Assembly (NCBI GenBank): GCA_016765535.1
Contig: JAESPQ010000064.1
Coordinates: forward strand, 1 to 46,792
DNA length: 46,792 bases
Reading direction: 5' to 3'
From: Alteromonadaceae bacterium
GTDB taxonomy: Bacteria > Pseudomonadota > Gammaproteobacteria > Enterobacterales > Alteromonadaceae
Part shown: piece by piece, positions 27,847 through 37,063 of the stretch
Layout of the letters: each line of letters starts with the position of its first letter
Numbering within the stretch: the stretch's first letter is position 1
Translations under genes and position numbers: made by a program
Notes under the pieces: generated by a model
Seen by the model: the letters and a program-made list of their open reading frames with translations, nothing else
Told to the model about the DNA's origin: nothing
The model's database searches: none

Positions 27847-28406
27847 CACATGACTTCTCGATTGTTTTTAGGGGTATAATCAATTTCCATTTCTACAATT
27901 TTTATTTTAAATGTTTTTTTCAACTGCTGATAAATAGCAAGTACATTACTATTAATAGGTAGTTTAATACGGTAGGTATCTGAGGCTATTTTGCTAACTT
28001 CACCTAATTGTTTTACCTTGGCACTCATCTCAACCGATTCGTTAAGTACAATAACTATACTTCCTTTAATAGTTCCAAACTGATTTATAGTCAAATTATA
28101 TAAGCGTTCACCTTGAGCGAACCTTGTCGATTTAGAAGTGAATTTTTCATTATTGATCAAAAAAACATCTAACTTACTTCCTCGTAAATTTGACGATATT
28201 CTTTTTTTCTTATTATCTTTAAGTCTTGATTTTTTAAGTTCCTTTATAGTCGGCTTCATCGGATTAGTTTGAATTGCAACTATATTGCTCTGTTTTTTCA
28301 TTAGTTGAGTTGCTGTGTTTTTTTTATTTGGTGTTGACTCTATATCACAGCCGCTAAGCCCTATGATTAATATGCTTGTTAAAGTAATAAATATTCTTTC
28401 TTTCAT
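27846..28406 (-). CDS. Putative lipoprotein of unknown function
   Basis: A 186-residue protein with a lipoprotein signal peptide (MKERIFITLTSILIIGLSGC, lipobox LSGC, lipidated Cys20). A basic linker rich in Lys/Ser and a small C-terminal beta domain follow (about 85-180). The acylated N-terminus has no Asp at +2 in a context I can judge with certainty (CDIE does place Asp at +2), which in enteric bacteria would favour retention in the inner membrane. I recognise no family. It is transcribed convergently with hslO and lies downstream of the M36 protease, from which a strong terminator separates it. Confidence 0.65.
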   Translation of the reverse strand: MKERIFITLTSILIIGLSGCDIESTPNKKNTATQLMKKQSNIVAIQTNPMKPTIKELKKSRLKDNKKKRISSNLRGSKLDVFLINNEKFTSKSTRFAQGERLYNLTINQFGTIKGSIVIVLNESVEMSAKVKQLGEVSKIASDTYRIKLPINSNVLAIYQQLKKTFKIKIVEMEIDYTPKNNREVM

Positions 28407-28438
28407 CTTGTTTTCCTTCTACTTAACACTAAGCATTA

Positions 28439-28468
28439 AAAAACCGATTGCATTAACAATCGGTTTTT
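28439..28468 (-). terminator. Rho-independent terminator of the M36 protease gene
   Basis: AAAAACCGATTG (28439-28450) and CAATCGGTTTTT (28457-28468) form a perfect 12-bp stem with a 6-nt loop. On the minus strand a T-run follows. It sits about 55 bp past the protease stop codon. Confidence 0.85.
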
Positions 28469-28521
28469 ATATTAATTTAACATCAACGTAAAATAACTAA
28501 GTTGATTTTAAAGCTACTTAT

Positions 28522-31500
28522 TTACTTACGACGACGGAACATCGCTAATGGTAATAACAATAAGGCTAATAAACCTGTTGAACCACCTGAACTAGTATCT
28601 TTTGGCGTAGTTATAATAACAGGCGCATTAGTTACATTAACTGATTTAGACTTAGTTACTGTACCTGTACCATCGTTAACGGTTAATTCAAACGTTAATG
28701 TTTCTGAACCTGAATTAGCAGTAGGAGCAGTAAAACTTAATGTAGCGCTATCAGCGCCCGTTAAGCTTGCTGTTGTTCCTGCTGTTTGCGTCCACGCATA
28801 AGTTAGCGCATCACCATTGGCATCAACAGCATCGGCAGTAAAGCTTACACTTGCACCACCCGTTGCCGAGATATCACCACCAACATCAACCATTGGTAAA
28901 CGGTTATCACAAGCAAAAGAATCACCAGCAACGACATCTGAGAATATACTATTAGCAATATTAGTGAACGTTATGTCATCAATATACCAACCTGCAGCAA
29001 AACCTTGTACCGCAGGAGGAACAAAGGCCGAATCAGTTGCTTGACGGAAACGGAATTGTACTTCATTACCATTTAATACATTACCAAAACTCACCGTTTC
29101 CCAACCTGCAAATAAACCAGAAAACACTTCTTTCCCAGCTAATGCCGCTTCAGTAAAATCAAATAAAGTATTACTATAACCCGCACCTTGGAATGTTCCC
29201 CCCATTGTGGTTACATCAGCCCAGTCACCACCATTAACTTTTACCTCAACAACGGCACCATCCCAATTTTCTTCTAGGTTATATAAATGCCACCAGCTAA
29301 TAGTAAAGTCACCCGCAAAGCCAACTTGCATAGTACGTGTTTGATAAGCAACATCAGAAGTAAAACTATGAGCACGAGATGAAATTAAACCATCGTCAGC
29401 AGTCCATTGGTCTAAACCGAATGTGCCTTTAGCCATATCACCGCCAACCATAACGGTTTCGGTGAAATCTTTTAAACGAGATAACGTATTTAAATTTTCA
29501 TATTGCGATGTTCCAACTAACTCCCGGGTTTTAAAGTCAACATTAACCGTTGTTGCCAATGAATAATCGTTCGCCATTCCACCATCAGCTAAATCTGGAA
29601 AGGTTAATTTAAGCACTAAATTATCACCTGTACCCGCATCATTTAAAGTAAATTCAATCGGTGCACTAGTGGCAGAACCAAACATAGCCACATCACCAAT
29701 AGTCACTATACCGTCATTAGCAAAAGTAACGTCTTGGCCGCTCATTACTTCAATTTTACCGATAACACCCGTTAAGGCAGAAGTACCTGTGTTTTTCACC
29801 GAGAAGCTTACAGTACCCGTTTCGCCTTTATCTAAAATGTTATCATTAGAACAATAACCAGTCGTTAAACCTTCATAGTTAGTATCAAGAGTATTAGCAG
29901 TAACATTAAAGGTAGCTAATTCAGTTTTATAAGATTCAACTACACCCGTATGATCCGTTGAAAAACGGTCTGGTGATAGTGCGCCAATACCCATACCACG
30001 GCGAGCAAAAGCAGCCACTATAATTTTATAATCATCTACATCATTCGCATAAGCCGCAGCAAATAAGGCATCACGTGCTTCAGTAAAGGTCGGCGTTACT
30101 GGTGTCATTTTAAGGCTAGCCACCAAATAGTCTTTCATTAAACTTTGCGCTTGGGCAAACGTATGGCGGTCATCGTTAATTAAACCAACATAAGCGTCCC
30201 ATAACATACTCGCCCAGACCGTACCAGAACCATGTACTTCAGGATCGGCTGTTACATCTTTAAAAGTAAAGGGGTTAATAGCCATGTTTGTAGTATATGG
30301 ATATTGACGAATACCTTTTGTAAAGCTAGCAACATAAGTAATTGCCGCATAAGGAGCGCCAAACATTTCATTGCCAGCCATCATTGAATCACTCGCATCA
30401 GAAATAGCTAATAAAGCAACAAAATCACTCCAACCTTCACCCATTGAGCCACCTTGGTTATTACCAAGACCCGCACCATTACCGACTAAACGATTAGTTA
30501 AATAGTGAGCCCATTCATGAGCTGCAATCGCAGTATCCCATGAGCTACCTTTAAAGTTACGGGTAAGATCATTTTTAAACATGTCAACTGACACGGTTTC
30601 ACTCGCATCTAATAACGCATATATCGCATTACCTTCGTCTTGAGAAATCCCCATGCTGGGAATAGTTACGGTATCATCAGCACCGCCCATAGGGGCAGGA
30701 ATATTACCATCTTTATTATTGGCAACAAGCACCGCAATAGCACCTGCATCTTGAGCATTTTTAACTTTTACCGTAAAGTTACATGCACCACGATCAATAA
30801 CCGCAATTTTACCCGCTAATGCAGCGCCATTAGTTGCCGCTTCACAACCATCAGTCACTACACCCGTCGCATCATCAATACGTACTAAATCACCTTTAAC
30901 TGAATAGACATCAGCACCAAAACTAGCAAACTGTACGTCTTGTAATAAACCTAAGGTAGGATGTGAAGTAACATTTAACGCAAAATCAACACCATTAATT
31001 GCCTGTGTTGTTTCCCATAAGAACATTTGCATACGAGGACTACCACCATCGGCAGGCGTACTCATATTCGCATTATTAAAACCTGAATTATCTTGTACTT
31101 CAGCGTTTATTGCATCACCTTCAACACCACCGCGACCATAGTTGACTGCTTGAGCATTACCAGAGGCTTCATCAAAACCATGATCATAATAATCATCATG
31201 CAAATAGTTATTTAGTACAAACAAGCTAACAATAGCTGCTTTGCGATTATCCATTGCATATTCTGCTTTATTAACATCATATGAATAATCAAACGTAAAT
31301 GTACTTGTTGTTTGTGCAGTAAAGTCACCATTAGTAAAGCCAGTAGGCGCAATCGCATCAACATAGGCAAACACATTGTTACCTTGTGTAGTAGTAGCAT
31401 CATCTGCTAACCACGCATCTGCGGTACTAATAGGGCCAGAACTTAAACTAATAAGTGGTGCATCTAAATACGGAGCTGTTAAAAAGGCAGCGGGATCTGC

Positions 31501-32448
31501 ATCGGCTGCTGCTGGTATTACATTGCCGTGTGGACTATCCCAAGGTTTACCATTTTCATCTGCATAAGCACGGTAATTAAATTTCTCTGCATGCGAGGTT
31601 AAGTTTTTCTTAAATAATATTTTGCCTGTTTTTGCCGCAATAACATAACCAAAATAATCTGAGTCAACCGTATCAATTGAGCTAGTTTCAACTTCAACAT
31701 AATGAGCAGCAACTAATTGACCTTTATATTCATAAAATACTTTTTTTGCTCTTGGTTCACCAATGAGTTGTTTACCTGTTGATGTGTTAGCAACAGCAAA
31801 ATGGCTATAAGTCCCTTCATCATCTTTAGCATCAAGTGTTATCGCATCAACACTGCCGCCCATGGCTACAAATGCCAGTTTAACCGCTTCGGTTGAATCA
31901 CCAAAGGCCGCATTCATGTCTTTAATTGCTGCTAATTTTTGTGATGATTTAGCATTAACAAAGTAACCTGAAGAAGCAACAAGATTAAACTCGCGATCCA
32001 TCATAATGTTAAATTCACGATTGAATACTTCAACCCCTAAAACTTCTTGTTTGTATTTAGCAATACGAGCACCACGGCCTAAATCATGTACATTAGCTAA
32101 AACAGGTTGAACCAATGTCGATTTTTTTGCTGACAAACCAGTTAATTTGTTTAAATAAAATTCAGCGGCATAAGCGTTTTGATATTTTGGCGCGATTGCT
32201 CCCATATCAGGTTTAGCTTCATTAACGCCAGCCCATTGAAAGGTAGTTTGACCTAATGATTTATCAAACTCATTACGCATACCGCTTTTTGTTGTAGAGT
32301 TTAAGTTTGCAATTGATGCGCGGGCATTAATAGAAAACACTTTGGCTGGTGCGGTCATATTGGTTGTAGACCCTGCAACAACACCTAATGACATAGTGGT
32401 TAATGCAGCACCAACAAAAGTGGCTACGACTGATTTATTAAAATTCAT
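28522..32448 (-). CDS. Secreted M36-family (fungalysin-like) zinc metalloprotease with PA domain and GlyGly-CTERM-like tail
   Basis: Extracellular protease of 1308 residues. Order of parts: signal peptide (to about 26), FTP-type propeptide region, and the peptidase M36 domain. Zinc ligands sit in HEWAH (644-648), with the third ligand E671 in GEGWSD. A PA (protease-associated) insertion before the active site runs at about 500-605, including GKIAVIDRGACNFTVKVKNA. C-terminal beta domains follow, then a PKD/cadherin-like domain (about 1195-1285). The tail GGSTG, a hydrophobic helix and RRRK match the GlyGly-CTERM pattern, which is linked to rhombosortase cleavage and type II secretion. That makes it a likely client of the neighbouring Gsp machine (inference). 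A GGGAAA element precedes the start. Confidence 0.92.
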   Translation of the reverse strand: MNFNKSVVATFVGAALTTMSLGVVAGSTTNMTAPAKVFSINARASIANLNSTTKSGMRNEFDKSLGQTTFQWAGVNEAKPDMGAIAPKYQNAYAAEFYLNKLTGLSAKKSTLVQPVLANVHDLGRGARIAKYKQEVLGVEVFNREFNIMMDREFNLVASSGYFVNAKSSQKLAAIKDMNAAFGDSTEAVKLAFVAMGGSVDAITLDAKDDEGTYSHFAVANTSTGKQLIGEPRAKKVFYEYKGQLVAAHYVEVETSSIDTVDSDYFGYVIAAKTGKILFKKNLTSHAEKFNYRAYADENGKPWDSPHGNVIPAAADADPAAFLTAPYLDAPLISLSSGPISTADAWLADDATTTQGNNVFAYVDAIAPTGFTNGDFTAQTTSTFTFDYSYDVNKAEYAMDNRKAAIVSLFVLNNYLHDDYYDHGFDEASGNAQAVNYGRGGVEGDAINAEVQDNSGFNNANMSTPADGGSPRMQMFLWETTQAINGVDFALNVTSHPTLGLLQDVQFASFGADVYSVKGDLVRIDDATGVVTDGCEAATNGAALAGKIAVIDRGACNFTVKVKNAQDAGAIAVLVANNKDGNIPAPMGGADDTVTIPSMGISQDEGNAIYALLDASETVSVDMFKNDLTRNFKGSSWDTAIAAHEWAHYLTNRLVGNGAGLGNNQGGSMGEGWSDFVALLAISDASDSMMAGNEMFGAPYAAITYVASFTKGIRQYPYTTNMAINPFTFKDVTADPEVHGSGTVWASMLWDAYVGLINDDRHTFAQAQSLMKDYLVASLKMTPVTPTFTEARDALFAAAYANDVDDYKIIVAAFARRGMGIGALSPDRFSTDHTGVVESYKTELATFNVTANTLDTNYEGLTTGYCSNDNILDKGETGTVSFSVKNTGTSALTGVIGKIEVMSGQDVTFANDGIVTIGDVAMFGSATSAPIEFTLNDAGTGDNLVLKLTFPDLADGGMANDYSLATTVNVDFKTRELVGTSQYENLNTLSRLKDFTETVMVGGDMAKGTFGLDQWTADDGLISSRAHSFTSDVAYQTRTMQVGFAGDFTISWWHLYNLEENWDGAVVEVKVNGGDWADVTTMGGTFQGAGYSNTLFDFTEAALAGKEVFSGLFAGWETVSFGNVLNGNEVQFRFRQATDSAFVPPAVQGFAAGWYIDDITFTNIANSIFSDVVAGDSFACDNRLPMVDVGGDISATGGASVSFTADAVDANGDALTYAWTQTAGTTASLTGADSATLSFTAPTANSGSETLTFELTVNDGTGTVTKSKSVNVTNAPVIITTPKDTSSGGSTGLLALLLLPLAMFRRRK

Positions 32449-32998
32449 CTTTTTTATTTCCCTTTATTTACTATTATATTTTTAGGCTTGTCATTCTAGT
32501 TATACGTGATCAAAGATCATCAACAGCTATTGTATTTTCATTTTTAAATTCATCTATTTGTTACATTGAACTATCAGTATATTAAAACAGTGAATAGCGT
32601 GATAAACATAGTTACTGCAAGCTTACAAATTTTTAACACGCTTAAGAAAATATAGCAAGCCAACCATAGTCTAAGATATAGAAAAACACCACTTTGTAGC
32701 AAAAAATTTACAGTGTAAAAATAACAATGCAGTTGATTATTATTTTCCTAATTTCACGTTACTAAATTACGTAGTAAATTTCCAAACAAAATCAAAGTGA
32801 AAGTCAGTATGAAAACTTTCATTTTTATTAAAATATTGCTTGGGTTTTAGTCATTTTTTGCGCTAAAATTACAGTCCCTGAATTTAGGATACTAATTTTT
32901 ATACCAGTTTTATTAATTAGGTGAGCTACTTTATAAGTAGAAATGATCACATACTTAGTAAGATTAGTATTACTTTCACACTTAGGAGTGTAACTACC
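32449..32998. other. 550-bp divergent intergenic region between the M36 protease and pckA
   Basis: Non-coding AT-rich DNA that must hold the promoters of both divergent genes. A possible pckA promoter lies at 32840-32869, and a small hairpin CTACTT/AAGTAG (32926-32940) lies in the leader. In-frame codons exist from 32921, but the conserved pckA protein starts at 32999. Nothing else was recognised. Confidence 0.55.
32840..32869 (+). promoter_or_regulatory. Possible sigma-70 promoter of pckA
   Basis: TTGGGT (32840-32845), 18 bp, TAAAAT (32864-32869). This is a moderate match to the consensus and would give a leader of about 120 nt. Confidence 0.3.
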
Positions 32999-34609
32999 AT
33001 GGCCGCTTTGGAAAACTCAATCGACTTATCTGTATATGGCATTAACGATGTTGAAGAGATTGTGTACAACCCATCTTACGAATTACTTTTTGCAGAAGAA
33101 ACCAAAGCAGGTCTCCAAGGCTATGATAAAGGCTACCTCACTGAACTCGGAGCCGTTTCAGTAGATACAGGCATTTTTACAGGCCGTTCACCAAAAGATA
33201 AATATATTGTTCGTGACGATAGTTCGCGCGATACCGTATGGTGGTCAGATCAAGGTAAAAATGATAATCACCCAATGACTCCCGAAACGTGGGATCATTT
33301 AAAAGGCTTAGTAGGCGAACAACTTTCACACAAACGTTTATTTGTCGTTGATACATTTTGTGGTGCTAATGAAGACACCCGTTTAAAAGTTCGTTTTGTA
33401 ACTGAAGTGGCATGGCAAGCGCATTTTGTTAAAAATATGTTTATTCGTCCAAGTGATGCTGAATTAGAAAATTTTGAACCTGATTTTATCGTCTTAAATG
33501 GTGCTAAAACAGTTAATAAACAATGGCAAGAGCAAAGTTTGAATTCAGAAAACTTTGTTGCTTTCAATTTAACTGAAAAAATACAGTTAATTGGTGGCAC
33601 TTGGTATGGCGGTGAAATGAAAAAAGGTTTGTTCTCAATGATGAACTATTACCTACCGTTACAAGGTATTGCTTCAATGCACTGTAGTGCCAATGTTGGC
33701 GCTGATGGCGATACGGCTATTTTCTTTGGTTTGTCCGGTACAGGCAAAACCACATTGTCTACCGATCCTAAACGCCAGTTAATTGGTGATGACGAACATG
33801 GCTGGGATGACAACGGTGTGTTTAACTTTGAAGGTGGTTGTTACGCTAAAACTATCGACTTAAGTAAAGAAAACGAGCCTGACATCTATAATGCTATTCG
33901 TCGTGATGCCTTATTAGAAAATGTTACTGTTGCTGATGACGGTACCATTGATTTTGCTGACAAATCAAAAACTGAAAATACGCGTGTTTCTTACCCTATT
34001 TATCACATTGATAATATTGTTAAGCCAGTATCTCGTGCTGGACATGCAAAAAAAGTTATCTTTTTAACCGCTGATGCCTTTGGGGTATTACCTCCTGTTG
34101 CTAAGTTAACACCAAAGCAAACCGAGTATTACTTTTTATCAGGTTTTACCGCTAAATTAGCGGGTACTGAACGCGGTATTACTGAGCCTACGCCAACTTT
34201 TTCAAGTTGTTTTGGCGCAGCATTCTTAAGCTTACATCCAACGCAATATGCACAAGTATTACAAAAACGTATGCAAGCAGCAAACGCCGAAGCCTACTTA
34301 GTTAACACAGGTTGGAATGGCACAGGCAAGCGTATTTCGATTAAAGCCACCCGCGCGATTATTGATGCGATTTTAGATGGTTCTATTGATAATGCCCAAA
34401 CAAGCGTTATTCCAATGTTCAATCTTGAGGTTCCGAATAAGTTAGCAGGTGTTGAAGGTGATATTCTTGATCCACGTAATACTTATCAAGATAAAAGCGA
34501 ATGGGAAACTAAAGCGGTTGATTTAGCCAAGCGTTTTGTTAACAATTTTGAGAAGTTTACTGATACTGATAACGGCAAAGCGTTAGTTGCCGCAGGACCA
34601 CAGCTTTAA
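32999..34609 (+). CDS. pckA: Phosphoenolpyruvate carboxykinase (ATP)
   Basis: Gluconeogenic enzyme that converts oxaloacetate and ATP to PEP, CO2 and ADP. It is 536 residues from the ATG at 32999, which has an AGGAG site upstream. Earlier in-frame codons from 32921 precede that site and are not conserved-looking. Signatures: substrate-binding [14 protein letters not shown], the P-loop [11 protein letters not shown] with kinase-1a lysine, and the kinase-2/metal motif [21 protein letters not shown] perfect terminator follows. The order hslR-hslO ... pckA / envZ-ompR is the one known from E. coli, here with the lipoprotein and protease inserted. Confidence 0.97.
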   Translation: MAALENSIDLSVYGINDVEEIVYNPSYELLFAEETKAGLQGYDKGYLTELGAVSVDTGIFTGRSPKDKYIVRDDSSRDTVWWSDQGKNDNHPMTPETWDHLKGLVGEQLSHKRLFVVDTFCGANEDTRLKVRFVTEVAWQAHFVKNMFIRPSDAELENFEPDFIVLNGAKTVNKQWQEQSLNSENFVAFNLTEKIQLIGGTWYGGEMKKGLFSMMNYYLPLQGIASMHCSANVGADGDTAIFFGLSGTGKTTLSTDPKRQLIGDDEHGWDDNGVFNFEGGCYAKTIDLSKENEPDIYNAIRRDALLENVTVADDGTIDFADKSKTENTRVSYPIYHIDNIVKPVSRAGHAKKVIFLTADAFGVLPPVAKLTPKQTEYYFLSGFTAKLAGTERGITEPTPTFSSCFGAAFLSLHPTQYAQVLQKRMQAANAEAYLVNTGWNGTGKRISIKATRAIIDAILDGSIDNAQTSVIPMFNLEVPNKLAGVEGDILDPRNTYQDKSEWETKAVDLAKRFVNNFEKFTDTDNGKALVAAGPQL

Positions 34610-34640
34610 CTTGCTCTAGCAATAACATCTATTAAAAATC

Positions 34641-34667
34641 AAAAAACCGCGTTTATCGCGGTTTTTT
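34641..34667. terminator. Bidirectional terminator between pckA and envZ
   Basis: AAAAAACCGCG (34641-34651) and CGCGGTTTTTT (34657-34667) form a perfect 11-bp stem with a 5-nt loop. T-runs on both strands can terminate pckA and the converging ompR-envZ unit. Confidence 0.9.
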
Positions 34668-34700
34668 ATTAGCTAATTTATTTCATAAGTCTTTAATAAG

Positions 34701-35993
34701 CTATGCCATCGGCAAAACAACTCGCGCTCGCAAGCCACCTTTTACTCTATTGGTTAATAGAACCTGACCACCATGCATATCAACTATCTTTTTAATTATA
34801 GCTAAACCTAAACCACTACCCTCACCACCGCGAGCAGTATCTCCTTGAGTAAAGGGTTGAAATAAACGTTCTATTTCTTCTTCAGCAATACCCACACCTT
34901 GATCGAGCACCGAAAAACACACTTTTTTACGTTGCTCGTCAACCTTTAATCTCACTTCAATATCTTGTTCACTATAACGTAATGCATTTTGCAGTAGATT
35001 AGCCAATACCCGTTTCATGCCCACACCATATAAAGGTATTAATGGGCAAGGTGTAGTATTAAAAAGTATATTTCTGCCTGCTTGTTGTTCAGTATGCACT
35101 ACTTCACTAATTAGGGCATTTAAATCAATTAGTTCAGACTTGTCTTTGCTATCGTTACGAATATAATCAATAAATTGATCAATAATCGCATTCATATCAT
35201 CAATGTCAGTCTCAATACCATCCTTAAGATAGTCTTCATTAGATGACATCATTTCAGCAGCCAAACGAATACGCGTTAATGGGGTGCGTAAGTCATGAGA
35301 AATACCTGCCATTAATAAATTACGATCATCTTCTAATTGTTTAATGCCCTTTGACATATGATTAAATGCTTGCGTTACCGAGACTATTTCACTAGTACCT
35401 TCTTCTTTTAATGGTTCAGGAAACTTACCGCGCCCTACTTCTTCAGCAGCAACTTGCAGCGCTTTTAATGGCCGATTTATTTGTCGAACAAATAACCAAC
35501 CACCCGCAACACTTAAACTACCAATAATCACTAAAAAGAAAATTAAAGGAGAAAAGTTTGCATCATCTAATCCCGTTAGTGGGATCATCACCCACAGATT
35601 AGGGGCTTGTGGGGGACGGATCCAAAATAAGTATTCGTCACTTTGCGATATTCTTACCTCAGCAGCACCGCCGAGTAATGCTGACATTTGTTGTGAACGA
35701 AACGGATAATAAACCGCATCAGCTAAGCCAAGTTTTAGTGCATCACGTTCACGGTAAACACCAATGCCCGTTTGTTGATGAAATTCACGTGCCATTATAG
35801 GGCTTAATTTAGCATCATCAATGTCAATAAAAACCACCCGCACTTGCTTAGCAAGTAACTCATTGACCTGCTGCTGGCTTGGCTCGATAATATAAATAAT
35901 AAAAGATACGTAAGAAACCACTTGGTTAATTAACAATAAAAAACCAATTAAAAGAACAGTTTGACCAAATGCGCTGCGTGGTAATACCTTCAT
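34701..35993 (-). CDS. envZ: Osmosensor histidine kinase EnvZ
   Basis: Inner-membrane sensor kinase of 430 residues that phosphorylates OmpR. It has two transmembrane helices (about 10-35 and 148-168), a periplasmic loop between them, and a HAMP linker ([20 protein letters not shown]). The dimerisation/phospho-acceptor helix has H233 in [17 protein letters not shown]. The ATPase domain carries the N box ([12 protein letters not shown]), G1 (DQGVGI), F box and G2 ([11 protein letters not shown]). It follows ompR on the same strand after about 100 bp. Confidence 0.94.
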   Translation of the reverse strand: MKVLPRSAFGQTVLLIGFLLLINQVVSYVSFIIYIIEPSQQQVNELLAKQVRVVFIDIDDAKLSPIMAREFHQQTGIGVYRERDALKLGLADAVYYPFRSQQMSALLGGAAEVRISQSDEYLFWIRPPQAPNLWVMIPLTGLDDANFSPLIFFLVIIGSLSVAGGWLFVRQINRPLKALQVAAEEVGRGKFPEPLKEEGTSEIVSVTQAFNHMSKGIKQLEDDRNLLMAGISHDLRTPLTRIRLAAEMMSSNEDYLKDGIETDIDDMNAIIDQFIDYIRNDSKDKSELIDLNALISEVVHTEQQAGRNILFNTTPCPLIPLYGVGMKRVLANLLQNALRYSEQDIEVRLKVDEQRKKVCFSVLDQGVGIAEEEIERLFQPFTQGDTARGGEGSGLGLAIIKKIVDMHGGQVLLTNRVKGGLRARVVLPMA

Positions 35994-36096
35994 AACAGTA
36001 ACTTCATAAAAAACGACTCATAAAAAATTACTCACTTACAGACCACTCAGAAAACACTTCATTTACAGGCAACTCATCATTTAATCCGCCAACCTA

Positions 36097-36822
36097 TTAA
36101 CGAGTAGACTGACCATCAGGAATAAAAACATAGCCTAAGCCCCACACGGTTTGAATATAACGTGGATTAGTGGCATCAACTTCTAACATTCGACGTAAAC
36201 GTGATACTTGCACATCAATACTGCGCTCCAACGCTGAATAATCGCGACCTCGGGCTAAATTCATCAATTTATCACGTGATAAAGGCTCGCGCGGATGGGT
36301 TACTAACGATTTTAATACCGCAAATTCGCCACTGGTTAGTGGCATTTTTTCGTCACCTTTTTTCATTTCGCGAGTCGCTAAATTCAATTCAAACTCGCCA
36401 AACGTAACTACATTTTCTTGCATCGAAGGCGCGCCTGGTGCTTCTTGTATTCGACGGCGTAATACGGCTTTAATACGCGCGAGTAATTCACGCGGATTAA
36501 ATGGTTTAGGCATATAATCATCCGCACCTAATTCTAAACCGATAATACGATCTACCTCATCACCTTTAGCCGTTAACATCACAATAGGAATATCATTTTC
36601 TTTTTGTCGTAAACGGCGACAAATAGACAAACCATCTTCACCTGGCAACATTAAATCTAACACTAGCATATGAAAATTTTCACGCTCTAATAAGCGATCC
36701 ATTTGCTCTGAATTTGCTGCGCTGCGCACTACAAAACCTTGCTCAACCAAATAACGTTCTAATAACGCACGTAATCGCATGTCATCGTCAACCACTAAAA
36801 TTTTTTGTGTTTCTTGAATCAT
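36097..36822 (-). CDS. ompR: Response regulator OmpR
   Basis: Winged-helix response regulator of 241 residues, partner of EnvZ, known to control porin and envelope genes. The receiver domain has D12/D13/D14, phospho-acceptor D56 in LVLDLMLPGEDG, the T in VMLTAKGDE and the K in YMPKPFNPRELL. The C-terminal DNA-binding domain contains LTSGEFAVLKSLVTHPREPLS and RSIDVQVSRLRRMLE, ending QTVWGLGYVFIPDG. Divergent from the COG4315 operon, with a 241-bp gap. Confidence 0.96.
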   Translation of the reverse strand: MIQETQKILVVDDDMRLRALLERYLVEQGFVVRSAANSEQMDRLLERENFHMLVLDLMLPGEDGLSICRRLRQKENDIPIVMLTAKGDEVDRIIGLELGADDYMPKPFNPRELLARIKAVLRRRIQEAPGAPSMQENVVTFGEFELNLATREMKKGDEKMPLTSGEFAVLKSLVTHPREPLSRDKLMNLARGRDYSALERSIDVQVSRLRRMLEVDATNPRYIQTVWGLGYVFIPDGQSTR

Positions 36823-36991
36823 TACGTACCCTCAATTATTTTTATAGGTATCTCTTTCTGCAAATACCTTTTTCATGCTCTCACTATAAGCCAAAAGTGC
36901 TGATAAATAAAAACAAACTCCCATGCTAACCGCGATGTTTTGTTACAAATTATGATTTTTATTCGTCATAAAAAAATAATTTCAAGCTAGC

Positions 36992-37019
36992 GCAACTTTT
37001 TAACTCAAGCCAACGTATT
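36992..37019 (+). promoter_or_regulatory. Candidate ECF sigma-factor promoter of the COG4315/haem operon
   Basis: GCAACTT (36992-36998) and CGTATT (37014-37019), with 17 nt between AAC and CGT, fit the general ECF promoter pattern (AAC, 16-17 nt, CGT). It lies about 45 bp before the first ATG of an operon that encodes its own ECF sigma factor, so autoregulation is plausible. Confidence 0.4.
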
Positions 37020-37063
37020 GCTATATGAAACCCTAATTAATTTTTGAAAATGTAGGAAATAAA

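Noticed and set aside
28817-29044. Plus-strand frames opposite the M36 protease gene
   Set aside because: Codon composition mirrors the protease strand, and no start signals were seen.
32921-32998. N-terminal extension of pckA from an in-frame GTG at 32921
   Set aside because: The conserved enzyme begins at [10 protein letters not shown], and an AGGAG site lies just before that ATG. The extension has no family match that I can recognise.
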